64,000 nt of DNA from Antonospora locustae (Eukaryota; Microsporidia), in assembly GCA_007674295.1 (NCBI GenBank), contig CM017457.1, forward strand, positions 1-64,000, in the 5' to 3' direction. Below the pieces are notes generated by a model, which was not told the DNA's origin, made no database searches, and saw nothing but the letters and a program-made list of their open reading frames with translations. Position numbers and translations under genes: made by a program. How positions within the stretch are numbered: the stretch's first letter is position 1; each line of letters begins with the position of its first letter. This document shows, one piece after another, positions 8,546 through 17,435 of the stretch.

Positions 8546-10333
8546 TCAGTGTAATCCGTCTTGCGTGCCTTTCACAAGGATGTTCATTTCCACCAAAATG
8601 TCCTCTACTCCCTCCGGTGTGATGCTTCTCGACCCACCCTGTCTCTCTCTACTGGAATCTTCAAGCGAAAAAACTCTGTTTGTATACTCGCAGCCTCTCA
8701 GCTTTCTGCTTAAAAACAGCACAGCATTGTTCAATTGCTTTTCTGTACAATTTATCGCATTCACAAGCTGGGCAATGACGTACCGTGGCGTGAACTTTGT
8801 GTAGAATGCATGCAGCGCATTTCCAACGTGTCCATTGAATATGTCCTGGCCAAACGTGTCCATCCACATCTGGTACTCGGCATGGAACCCAAGTTTGTCT
8901 CGCAGTTTGTGCTTCCAAAAACACTGTATGTACCTGTTCTGCATCCCTGCACGAGGAGTCACAGTCATCTCGAAGATGCAGTTTTTCACGATAGCAATCT
9001 CGTTTTCGACAAAGTATTCAAATGTTGACGCGTTTTTTTTCGAATGAAGTGCAGAATAGACCATGTTGAGGCTGGACAACTGTCTTAATGGGCTCTGCCT
9101 TATTGCCTTGCACATCTCCAGGACGTGTGCTTCTATGTCGCATGTAGAGTCTCCCTCGAGGTCTCGGAGCCGCACAAACACTGCCTCAATGCAGTTTATT
9201 GTGTCGTGGACAGACTCACTGTACATGTGATGTCCCTGGAATCCGTCTTTGTCCATGCTGTACACTGTCTTAATGTAGCTTTCCATGTCTATTCCGTCGC
9301 TTTCGCGTGGCTCGTACTTTGCAAGCACGCACTTCCAGATGTCTAGTATCTCACTGCCCCCAAGCCTGTGTTCCGGTATGTTATTCATGAATATTTTCCT
9401 AAGTCTCGCAACGTTCCATCGGAGAGGCATTGCCTCAAGTCTCTCGAGCACCTCCTGCTCCGAGATGACTCTGTTCGGAGTTGGCTCTGGCGAAAGCGCA
9501 GCCTTGCTGCCAAATGTGCTTGCAATTTCTCTTCGCCCAAGCATATCGCCTTCTCCGTAGTCCACGAGCGGGTTATTTCTGAGGTCCAGGATGAATATTT
9601 TAGATAGCTTTGCTGTGGAGCGTGGGAGAGAGACTAGTTTGTTGTTGTAAAGGTCAAGGCTTTTGAGCTGCGGAAGGTCGCCAATTTCATTTGGAAGAGA
9701 CTCTATCTCGTTGTTGTCAAGATGTAGTACCCTCAGGTGTGAGAGATCACACACTCTCTTGGGCAGAGATGCTATTTTGTTGTTGTCAAGGTCGAGAACC
9801 CGGAGTTGTGTTAGGTCGCATATTTTCTCTGGAAAAGCTTTCAGCTTGTTGTTATAAAGATAAAGCACTCTCAGTCTAGATAGCTTGCCAAATCCCCCTG
9901 GAAGTAATGCTATTTGATTGCTGCTAAGATACAGCTCCTCCAGCTGCGATAGATTGCCTATTCTCTCTGGAAGTGCTGTCAGGATGTTGTCGTTAAGGTG
10001 TAGCACCTTCAGGTGCGGAAGATCACAAACTCTATCTGGAAGAGACGCAATCTTGTTTTCACCAAGATGGAGAACCCGGAGCTGCTGCAAGTGCCCAATT
10101 CTTTCGGGAAGCGATTTCATCTTGTTTACTCTTAGATCAAGCACTTGGAGATGCAGCATGTTGCATATACTCTCGGGAAGTGATGTCAGTTGGTTGTTAT
10201 AAAAATAAAACTCTACCAAGTCAGTGCTTTCCGTCGCGTCTGTTGGGACCTCGGAAAGACCCTGGTTTGTATAATCGCGTAATGTCCCTGCTACACCGGA
10301 CATCTGCTTGCAAACATGGGTTATGATTGCCAT
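8546..10333 (-). CDS. LRR protein with conserved unknown C-terminal domain
   Basis: The first real ATG is at 10333; the upstream in-frame GTG is less likely. The protein has 595 residues. A short, weakly hydrophobic N-terminus (MAIITHVCKQMSGVAGTL) aligns with the signal peptide of the paralogue at 2331-3809. Ten LRRs of 23 residues follow (for example LTALPERIGNLSQLEELYL), capped by LDLRNNPLV. The remaining 330 or so residues are a mostly helical domain, with landmarks WNVARLRKIFMNNIPEH, SYIKTVYSMDKDGF and RDKLGFHAEYQMWMDTFGQD, that I do not recognise in any named family. It is the intact reference for the degraded copy near 1911-2330. Secretion is likely but less certain than for its paralogue. 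Confidence 0.85.
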   Translation of the reverse strand: MAIITHVCKQMSGVAGTLRDYTNQGLSEVPTDATESTDLVEFYFYNNQLTSLPESICNMLHLQVLDLRVNKMKSLPERIGHLQQLRVLHLGENKIASLPDRVCDLPHLKVLHLNDNILTALPERIGNLSQLEELYLSSNQIALLPGGFGKLSRLRVLYLYNNKLKAFPEKICDLTQLRVLDLDNNKIASLPKRVCDLSHLRVLHLDNNEIESLPNEIGDLPQLKSLDLYNNKLVSLPRSTAKLSKIFILDLRNNPLVDYGEGDMLGRREIASTFGSKAALSPEPTPNRVISEQEVLERLEAMPLRWNVARLRKIFMNNIPEHRLGGSEILDIWKCVLAKYEPRESDGIDMESYIKTVYSMDKDGFQGHHMYSESVHDTINCIEAVFVRLRDLEGDSTCDIEAHVLEMCKAIRQSPLRQLSSLNMVYSALHSKKNASTFEYFVENEIAIVKNCIFEMTVTPRAGMQNRYIQCFWKHKLRDKLGFHAEYQMWMDTFGQDIFNGHVGNALHAFYTKFTPRYVIAQLVNAINCTEKQLNNAVLFLSRKLRGCEYTNRVFSLEDSSRERQGGSRSITPEGVEDILVEMNILVKGTQDGLH

Positions 10334-10940
10334 TGCCCGAAACACCTCTGTGGTGGCTGTCTTATATCTATTTTAGTTTCATTGAGAAGTCTCATCATAC
10401 CTTCTTTGTATTGGTCACTAACCATACTTCAATGAAACCTGCTAGTTTGTACGTCTCTGCAGATAGTTGAATGACATGTATCAGCAGCGTGTTTCTGTTG
10501 TAGGAGTTGCTGTCAATTATCTGTATTTTTATGCACACGCACCAATTAGATGAACATAATAGTACGCAACTTTACTTGCCCCGTCTTCGCTGCCCAATTG
10601 ATGTGGTTTTTATCTGGTGTTTGATACACAGCAAAGACCAGTATCTGCACATAAATGCGCAAACATTCCTGGTCGCAAACTTTTCGCCTAGCGCTTGTTT
10701 CTGTGTGCTGAAGTCTTGATTTAGATCAGAATACATTAACTTGTGAAAAGACGCTCTAAAACCATAGTAGGCATGTCTGTACTTCACCTTTTTGTGACGA
10801 GAGAGCTACTCTGCGAACCTTGCTAAAACGTTGCGACTTTGTTAAAGATTATATCTTTATTTAGTCTCGCGATACCTCTAAAGTATCTGTTCCTTCAGAC
10901 TTTAAACAAGCTGATGGCTAGAATACATGTGTATGAGTTG
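10334..10940. other. Gap with no recognisable gene
   Basis: Only short unconvincing frames are present. Part near 10470-10560 vaguely resembles the duplicated promoter segment at 7110-7150, with a shared ATTAGATGA block. No RNA gene was recognised. Confidence 0.4.
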
Positions 10941-11560
10941 CTAGCACCATACTTCCACATTTCTCAAGCTTAACACATGCAAAACGTTCTTGTCCCTATC
11001 AAAGAGCCTAACACCATGGGTATTTATGTATCTTATGTCATGCATATCATTAAGACTTCCTAAGTAGTCGCCAAACACGTCTAGTCCTATCACGCTTTCC
11101 TGTATCACCAATCCTCTGTGATATCTCATCTTCCTAGTTCTGGAAATGGCATTTTTTAGGTAATAGCTTTATTTTAATTCCAGATTAGCTGACCTTCCTA
11201 GAGCATCTCTATGTTGTAGCCCATTCCAGAAACATCGCCTCTTCACCACCTTCTGCGTCTGAACGACACAGAGTACATTGCCTTCAAATGCAGAGGGCGT
11301 CTGGGCTCTGCATAGTAAAATTTTCTTCTAATCCTGGCCAGCTTTTAGTAGAGTTCTACTTTTGTGCTTTCATCCGTGATCCCAGTTATTCAACCAGAAA
11401 CCAAGTATAGCAGTTGCTTTTGCTTACGTTGCTGCTCTGAAGCTGAGCGTCTAGCAGAATAGCCATTATATCAAGCAACTTTAGGTCACACTCAATCTGA
11501 TTCTTTCGCGTTTCCACGGCCCGATCGATATTCCTTCAAGCATCTAGATGTTCTGAATAA
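10941..11560 (-). pseudogene. Relic of an unidentified gene spread over several frames
   Basis: Protein-like segments follow one another on the minus strand in different frames. An ATG near 11549 is followed, after a frame change, by NIDRAVETRKNQIECDLKLL and DIMAILLDAQLQSS. Further on come RRKFYYAEPRRPLHLK, and finally a 62-codon open frame from 11129 to 10941 containing ESVIGLDVFGDYLGSLNDMH and VRLFDRDKNVLHVLSL. Stops and shifts separate the pieces. The composition is that of real protein, not random DNA, but I do not recognise the family. It is likely a decayed gene. Confidence 0.4.
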
Positions 11561-11597
11561 AGTGCACGCCGCGACTGTGCCAAATGCTTGAATCACC

Positions 11598-12083
11598 TTA
11601 TACTCTGTGGTGTACGCCGTTAAAGGTATTATTTTCACGTTTGGATGAATTCAGTTGTTTTTTTCTCGGTCTAGCTAGCTCTAGCCCATCTCTGTTGCTC
11701 TGTTTTTCCTTTATTCTGTCTCTATCCAGACATCTGTTGCACAATTCATGCACGTTGCATGGATAGTAGGTTATCATGCAGCTTTTGCACATACAGTTTT
11801 TGGACTTTGACGAGACACAGGGCCTGAAAAGACACATAAGTCTTTGCCCCGCACCATTAGGAAAAGCAGCACATACAAGTGCAGGCTTAAGTGAAAGAAC
11901 GGTCCTCTTTCTTGAAAAGATACAACACGATACCATCATGGAATGCGTAAATACGAATGCCATTGCCTGCACCTGCACATTCCATGGTAATATCATCAAC
12001 AGTGTTTTTTCTGCGCCTATTGATGCATAATACAATATGCACATAAGAGTAGCAAACATGCATATTTGCGGCACTGCAATCAT
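11598..12083 (-). CDS. Candidate secreted cysteine-rich protein
   Basis: The ATG at 12083 is directly preceded by GGGCCC, the favoured start context. The 161-residue product begins with a signal-peptide-like stretch (MIAVPQICMFATLMCILYYA) and ends with a cysteine cluster, KNCMCKSCMITYYPCNVHEL followed by CNRC, that could bind zinc or form disulphides, then a basic tail. Between residues 28 and 60 the alternative frame looks more protein-like (TVDDITMECAGAGNGIRIYA). Adding one base in the T6 run at 12005-12010 and removing one near 11895 would use it, so a compensated pair of indels is possible. No family was recognised. It may instead be non-coding. Confidence 0.4.
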   Translation of the reverse strand: MIAVPQICMFATLMCILYYASIGAEKTLLMILPWNVQVQAMAFVFTHSMMVSCCIFSRKRTVLSLKPALVCAAFPNGAGQRLMCLFRPCVSSKSKNCMCKSCMITYYPCNVHELCNRCLDRDRIKEKQSNRDGLELARPRKKQLNSSKRENNTFNGVHHRV

Positions 12084-12363
12084 GGGCCCATGCATACTGC
12101 CAATAATTTCCAATGTATGGCTTGTATTTATTGATGGTGCTCTTGTACCGAAGTAATGCAGAGGCAGAGCATAGCACTTAGCCTGACACACCTTCTTTGG
12201 AGAACCATGGCTGAACAGAAATGGCGCCTTTTTATTAGAGACTTACACACCTGCAGTGTCTCCACAAACGCACATTTATATCATGAAGAGAGCTTATGCA
12301 GTAGAATAGACTGTGCTAAAGACACAAATCAGCATGCGCAGTGTTCTGTGGTTGCTGCAAGAG

Positions 12364-14145
12364 TTAAAGCATTCCAAGACCCAGGGTTTTAAGGTACTCG
12401 TATGTATCTCTCCTCTCGTTTCTCTCCTGCTCTTTGGACCATCCCAGCTTCTCTCTCATTATTCTGCAAACCGTGTCCACGCACTTTCCAGCCTCTCTTA
12501 CGTCAATGAACCCCAGTCCCATTCTTCGAGCAAGTATGTCGTGGCCCTTTATTGCCATCTCGTTGTCAACAGCATACTCTACCTCCTCCTTGAGAAAAAA
12601 GTATTTGTCAGAAAGATAGCTAAACCGGCCGTTCTTTGAGTACTCTCTGAGCTTCAGAGCCCTCAACCCATATGTGTCGTTCAGATGCTTGCCCAGCCGC
12701 GGAGAAACATCTAGCTCTCTTATTATTCTCTTGACCGTGTTCTTCGTGTATCCATTTCCCCCCAATATTTTCACGTACTTGGAAACGCATCCGCGCTTTG
12801 GCTTCAGGTCAAACATCTCTACAGCCTTGTTGATGGTATCCTCGGCCATTTTTCTGTAAGTCGTCCATTTGCCGCCAGATACAGACAGCAGCTTGTGGTT
12901 ATCCACACGAAGCATGTGGCTCCTCAAAATAGCCTGCGTGTTTTCCGAGCTCATGTCCTTCACAAGAGGCCTTATTCCAGACCAGGCCGACAGTATACTT
13001 TCTCTAGTCAAAAGTGCTGAGTTTGAAATATAGTTCTTTGCGTTGCTTAGAATAAAATCGATGTCTGCGTTTGCTGGTTTTATTTCTCTCTTCAACTCGC
13101 AGCTGTTGTCTGTGGTTCCGACGATTGCCTTTCCCCTCCAGGGAATGAAGAAGAGAACTCTGCCATCGGTGGTGCCTGGGTCAATCATGCCCATGTTCCT
13201 GGGCACAAACTTTCTCGGTAGCACAATGTGAGTCCCAGAGCTCTGCACCATGACCTTGTCTGCACTGCCGTTCTTTGACCTTATGCTGTCAGTGAATGCT
13301 CCGGTTGCGTTTATGACGCCTTTGGCACGCACATCAAAGGCCTCTCCGGTCACCCTGTCCACACACTTTGCACCTGATATTTGGCCATTTTCTTTAATCA
13401 GGTCGACTACCTCAACGTAGTTCAAAATGGTTGCACCGTAGTATGCTGAGGTAAGTGCTATCATCAGGTTATTTCTTGCGTCGTTTTGCTGTGCATCGTA
13501 GTACACAATCGATCCTCTGAGGTCTTCCTTTTGCAGACTCGGAAACACCTTCAGAGTCTGCGTTTTGCTCATGATAAAGCTCCTTCCCAGCGACTTTTTC
13601 CCTGATATAAGGTCGTACAGCAGTAGCCCTGCATAGAAGTAGGGAATTGAGACATAGTTGTAAACCGGCAGCATGATGGGTAGTTTTTGCGTCAAGTACG
13701 GAGATATGTTGAGAATATGCATTCTCTCGTGCAGAGACTCAGCAACAAGCTTGAGCTGCGACAGACTGAATGTTTTAACTGCCTTTTCCAGATACCTTAC
13801 ACCCCCGTGCAGTAACTTTGTGCTTTTTGAGCTGGTCTCTGATGAAAAGTCGCCATATTCAACAAGTGCAACGTCCAGGCCGCGTGTGGCTGCGTCAAGG
13901 GCGCAGCCAGCTCCAGTCGCCCCGCCCCCGATTACTAGCAAGTCGAACCTCTTACTCTTTAGTTTTGCTGTCGTCGCGTTGCGTGTATCGGGTTTCCATG
14001 CAGCAGAATGCGGCCTCTGAAATCTTCTTGCAGCAAATGCGTCTTTTCTATGTCGATAGTATCTGTGTCCTACATATCCGAGAACACCTGTGCCGATAGC
14101 AGCAAAAGCGTAGGTGTATGTACGTTTGTTTATCATAAAATCCAT
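12364..14145 (-). CDS. GUT2: FAD-dependent glycerol-3-phosphate dehydrogenase
   Basis: This 593-residue enzyme oxidises glycerol-3-phosphate to dihydroxyacetone phosphate and passes electrons to FAD and onward to quinone. The N-terminus has a hydrophobic segment (about residues 9-27), then the FAD-binding dinucleotide motif VIGGGATGAG at 71-80, then SSKSTKLLHGGVRYL, typical of the GlpD/Gut2 family. Length and domain order match mitochondrial homologues. In Microsporidia this enzyme is linked to the mitosome and to an alternative-oxidase-based NADH shuttle in lineages that keep it. The ATG at 14145 has no CCC; the second ATG, three codons on, is also possible. Confidence 0.93.
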   Translation of the reverse strand: MDFMINKRTYTYAFAAIGTGVLGYVGHRYYRHRKDAFAARRFQRPHSAAWKPDTRNATTAKLKSKRFDLLVIGGGATGAGCALDAATRGLDVALVEYGDFSSETSSKSTKLLHGGVRYLEKAVKTFSLSQLKLVAESLHERMHILNISPYLTQKLPIMLPVYNYVSIPYFYAGLLLYDLISGKKSLGRSFIMSKTQTLKVFPSLQKEDLRGSIVYYDAQQNDARNNLMIALTSAYYGATILNYVEVVDLIKENGQISGAKCVDRVTGEAFDVRAKGVINATGAFTDSIRSKNGSADKVMVQSSGTHIVLPRKFVPRNMGMIDPGTTDGRVLFFIPWRGKAIVGTTDNSCELKREIKPANADIDFILSNAKNYISNSALLTRESILSAWSGIRPLVKDMSSENTQAILRSHMLRVDNHKLLSVSGGKWTTYRKMAEDTINKAVEMFDLKPKRGCVSKYVKILGGNGYTKNTVKRIIRELDVSPRLGKHLNDTYGLRALKLREYSKNGRFSYLSDKYFFLKEEVEYAVDNEMAIKGHDILARRMGLGFIDVREAGKCVDTVCRIMREKLGWSKEQERNERRDTYEYLKTLGLGML

Positions 14146-14606
14146 GCCAAACCTTTGCGTTTTATTTCTGTTTCTGACTACGATGTTTATGTTGTTGCAG
14201 TATCATTAATTAAAATTTGACATTGCCCTTTTTGGCATAACCCTGCTGCCTCGTTATGTACCTGCACACCATCTTCACCTTGCCTGGAGGTGGACGGCAG
14301 ATAAAACTTGTGCGTGCTCTAGTACGCTGATTTAATGTAAAATGTGCAGAATATGGCATCAGAATAGCCGAATGAACTGTGGCAGACTCTGCAAATTACT
14401 AAGGCAATGCAGTCACCTCTGCGGCCTAGTCAGATGAGCTCTTGGCAAAGGACGAAGCCGGTGATCAGCGCAGCAAAGTTATCAACTGAAAGACGATGCA
14501 TTAGAGGATAATTGTGATTTATTATGTGTGTTACATGTGCTTGGGCATTTTGCTTCTATTCTGTGTATTATGCGCAACCGCAGGCAAGGCCCATTTTGCA
14601 AGCCTC
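14146..14606. other. Gap, nothing recognised
   Basis: A short 34-codon plus-strand frame starts near 14407 but has no supporting context. The GC-richer patch at 14400-14480 could hold a structured RNA; no snRNA, tRNA or SRP consensus was recognised. Confidence 0.4.
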
Positions 14607-15275
14607 TTATTGTAGAATATTAAGAATTGCATCACAGTCCACCTGTTCCATGGCTCTTTTACGCTTTTCAAAGTACAGTCGAACATTCGCAACCCTCACG
14701 TAAGCGTCTTTGCAATTACTGCAGGAGCTTATGAATACATACCCATTCATGCCAATTATCACCTCAATTTGGCCACACACCACAAAACATGTCTTTGTCC
14801 TTGTTACAAGCGCAATAGGCACTGCTAACAAAACGCCATATGTCAGTTTCTTATACTTCTCGTTGCGTGCGTGTAGAAGGATGTTGCCTGATTTGCCAAT
14901 CTTTTGTACCTCTGCAACAAGCACGTCTCCGAGAGAGAAGTATTCTCTCATTTTCATTTCGTCTGCCTCTGTCTTTCGTCTCTGAGCGTCCCCCAGAATT
15001 TTTATGGCAGATAGCTGGAGTGTGGCCTCGGACTTACTGTTGATGTCAACTCGCCACTTTTTGTTTCCAACCTCAGTAATCCTGCCAACAACAACATCTC
15101 CAACATCTCCGTTGTATCGAAATGTGTTGGCAGGCACAACAGATATCAGCTTGTTGATCATCCTCAGTCCCCCATACACCGACGACACTATCGCGTTGTC
15201 GACCTTTTGCGTACCATGGCCCTGTACGTACTCACTCACATCACACACTCTTTCTCCTGGAAAATAACAGTGCAT
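14607..15275 (-). CDS. RRP4: Exosome complex component Rrp4
   Basis: The 222-residue protein has the Rrp4 architecture: an N-terminal domain beginning with the PGERVCD turn, an S1 RNA-binding fold (GDVVVGRITEVGNKKWRVDI) and a C-terminal KH-like domain (IEVIIGMNGYVFIS). Rrp4 is one of three cap subunits that guide RNA into the exosome for 3'-to-5' decay and rRNA processing. Length is shorter than the yeast protein (about 360 residues), as is usual in this phylum. The ATG at 15275 has CCC six bases upstream. Confidence 0.9.
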   Translation of the reverse strand: MHCYFPGERVCDVSEYVQGHGTQKVDNAIVSSVYGGLRMINKLISVVPANTFRYNGDVGDVVVGRITEVGNKKWRVDINSKSEATLQLSAIKILGDAQRRKTEADEMKMREYFSLGDVLVAEVQKIGKSGNILLHARNEKYKKLTYGVLLAVPIALVTRTKTCFVVCGQIEVIIGMNGYVFISSCSNCKDAYVRVANVRLYFEKRKRAMEQVDCDAILNILQ

Positions 15276-15314
15276 CTATGGGCGCTTTCTTGCAAAGCTA
15301 AAGAGTAAATGCAT

Positions 15315-15680
15315 TCAAAGAATACAAAAAAGAATATGTCTCGCATTCGGTGAACACATGATATGTTTTTTGTCCGCACCGCTGTGCACGAAGCTGAATA
15401 TACGTTTTAAGTATGCGTTGTTGTGCAACATGCGTGAGTGATCAGAAAACTTTTCGCGATCACATTCAGCACGGAACAGCGCAGGCCTCTGGCAGTTCTT
15501 GTGAAAAAGCTTAGCTACTTGCACACAACATTGCAGCTTCCTTGCATAACGACATTTTGGCTGAAACAACAAGCATAATACTTTGCCTTCTAGAACATAC
15601 CAATCAATAAAATTAACAGCCTTTGCTACGTAGCGGACACTCTCCTGAAACAACGATAAGCAGAGACTGTTGTTTGTCAT
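15315..15680 (-). CDS. Hypothetical protein, divergent from its neighbour with overlapping start codons
   Basis: An uninterrupted 121-codon frame begins with an ATG at 15680 whose first two bases overlap the ATG of the plus-strand gene at 15679. The product is basic, with six cysteines in its central part (LEGKVLCLLFQPKCRYARKL, CDREKFSDHSRMLHNNAY). No opposite-strand gene explains the open frame as a shadow. There is no CCC context and no recognised family. It could be a small real gene or a chance ORF in the promoter of its neighbour. Confidence 0.35.
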   Translation of the reverse strand: MTNNSLCLSLFQESVRYVAKAVNFIDWYVLEGKVLCLLFQPKCRYARKLQCCVQVAKLFHKNCQRPALFRAECDREKFSDHSRMLHNNAYLKRIFSFVHSGADKKHIMCSPNARHILFCIL

Positions 15681-16524
15681 GAAGATTCCGTCAAGCCTGA
15701 AAAGAAAGGCATTCTGCGAGTGCTTCTATCTGTCCTCCATCACCTACTTCCTGCTCAATACAAGTTTTGTGTTCTATCCGCTGTCTATAGTTGGAATGTT
15801 GGTATCCCACTGCATCAGGTCTTCTAGAACAAAGTATATGATTGCGTTTATTCTGGGGCCTTTTTCATGTGCTTCAGTTGCATGGATTCTCTACGGAACA
15901 GTGCTTCACACAACAACCAAGAATATCTGCTTCTTCAGAACAGTAAGGACATTGGACATCGTTGCTGTCTCCCAGGCACTGGCCTTGGCGCTGGGATACT
16001 TTCTAAGGCCAAATGTTTTCATGGGAATGCTCTCGCTACTTCTAGGCACCGTACTTCTGAGAAGTCTTGAGGTTCCAATCTTCGAAGACAGGCCATCGCT
16101 TGTGCTTATATACAAGAGACTAAAAAGACAGATTGGGGAGGAAAACTATGTTCTTTTGTGCAGTGAATACAAGTATGCCATAGAGCACTCGCATAGAAAC
16201 GCAGGCATTACAGGGGTGGACCTTATGCTGCCGTTTGCTTTTCTTACCATGCCTGATATGTTTAAGATTGTTTGTGCGGTTCTTGCTGTTGTGCCTTCAG
16301 AAAGACACGTTGCTCTTTGCTTTCTTATTTACGCTGGAATGGTTCTCGATGCTTTTTGGATATGTGCTGTCTTCGCGGTATTTTCCCTGTTCTCAGTAGA
16401 GACAAAAAACACGTATGTGGCCGTGGTCTATATGGCAATTGTGTATGCATCGACCATGTTTCTCACTCAGCACCGAGGACCAGGCGCGTTCTATCATTAT
16501 TCCAGACGTGAGTCGGTGCTGTGA
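15679..16524 (+). CDS. Multi-spanning membrane protein of unknown function
   Basis: From the ATG at 15679 the product has 281 residues with about seven to eight hydrophobic segments. Examples are SIVGMLVSHCI, AFILGPFSCASVAWILYGTV, NVFMGMLSLLLGTVLL and WICAVFAVFSLF. A hydrophilic stretch of about 50 residues after EVPIFEDRP sits mid-protein. A non-ATG upstream extension of three codons was rejected. I do not recognise the family. It lies 73 bp upstream of the KDEL receptor gene on the same strand. Confidence 0.75.
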   Translation: MKIPSSLKRKAFCECFYLSSITYFLLNTSFVFYPLSIVGMLVSHCIRSSRTKYMIAFILGPFSCASVAWILYGTVLHTTTKNICFFRTVRTLDIVAVSQALALALGYFLRPNVFMGMLSLLLGTVLLRSLEVPIFEDRPSLVLIYKRLKRQIGEENYVLLCSEYKYAIEHSHRNAGITGVDLMLPFAFLTMPDMFKIVCAVLAVVPSERHVALCFLIYAGMVLDAFWICAVFAVFSLFSVETKNTYVAVVYMAIVYASTMFLTQHRGPGAFYHYSRRESVL

Positions 16525-16597
16525 CCCGTATTTTCTCGGAAGGCTTCTGTTTTCGTATTAGCATGCTGCAAATGCATTTTACAAAAGAGCCCTTCCA

Positions 16598-17287
16598 ATG
16601 AAAAGAAGTCCTGTACTCAACATCGCATTTGCAATTAGAATGATTGGAGACCTGGCACACGTAGCATCAATGTTTGTTCTGGTAGAAAAGATAAGAAAAA
16701 CAAGATCCTTTAGCGGTCTGAGCTACAAGACACAGCTTCTCAAGATGATTGTGTTTCTCACAAGGTACTTGGACATTTTCAGCACAAGTTACAGCGAAAG
16801 TCTTCATGTGTATAATACAATCATGAAGATTGCATACATGACCTTCCAGGCCCTCCTTCTATATACAATACGCTTCAAATATTTTCATACCTACGACGCA
16901 GAGCTGGACAACTTCGTGATTGAGATGCTGGTTATACCATGCACTGTTCTTGCACTAGTCATAAGCTCCTTTCAAGGTGCGTTTTCGTTTGTCTCCATTT
17001 TGTACAACCTCTCTCTTCTTCTGGAGAGTGTTGCAATACTGCCGCAACTTGTGCAATTGCAGAAAATGCAGGAATCTGAGACACTGACATCCAGGTACAT
17101 ATTCCTCCTGGGAATATACAGGCTTCTGTATCTTCTCAACTGGATACTGAAGAAATCCTTTGGATATGATATTGACGAGCTTTTGCTGGCAACAGGCATT
17201 CTCCAGACACTCCTCTATCTTCACTTCTTCTTTCTATACTACGGTTATGTATTCAGAAAACAGAGCATCATACGCATACCAAAGTAA
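16598..17287 (+). CDS. ERD2: ER lumen protein-retaining (KDEL) receptor
   Basis: This is a 229-residue, seven-helix membrane protein. Family hallmarks are IRMIGDLAHVASMFVLVEKI near the N-terminus, SFSGLSYKTQLL, FLTRYLDIF, a central ESVAILPQLVQLQKMQESE and ALVSR-like LTSRYIFLLGIYRLLYLLNW. It binds C-terminal HDEL/KDEL-type signals in the Golgi and returns ER residents by COPI vesicles. Length is close to the usual 210-220. The start ATG at 16598 has CCC six bases upstream. Confidence 0.93.
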   Translation: MKRSPVLNIAFAIRMIGDLAHVASMFVLVEKIRKTRSFSGLSYKTQLLKMIVFLTRYLDIFSTSYSESLHVYNTIMKIAYMTFQALLLYTIRFKYFHTYDAELDNFVIEMLVIPCTVLALVISSFQGAFSFVSILYNLSLLLESVAILPQLVQLQKMQESETLTSRYIFLLGIYRLLYLLNWILKKSFGYDIDELLLATGILQTLLYLHFFFLYYGYVFRKQSIIRIPK

Positions 17288-17435
17288 AAACACTACCCGG
17301 TGTTAGCCCCACTTGGCGCGGTTGGGCCTCTTATCACTCGAAACTCTACATCGTGACCAATATGCCACTGTGTGTCCATTCTGAGACAAAAGACGCATTA
17401 AAGCCAGGGGTTTTGTTTTTCTTTTTTCCACACCC

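Noticed and set aside
11776..12030. Plus-strand 84-codon frame opposite the Cys-rich candidate
   Set aside because: No start context or recognisable family; the minus strand has the GGGCCC-ATG start and a signal peptide.
14400..14520. GC-richer patch as an RNA gene
   Set aside because: No tRNA, U-snRNA, SRP or RNase P consensus could be identified by eye; a covariance-model search would be decisive.
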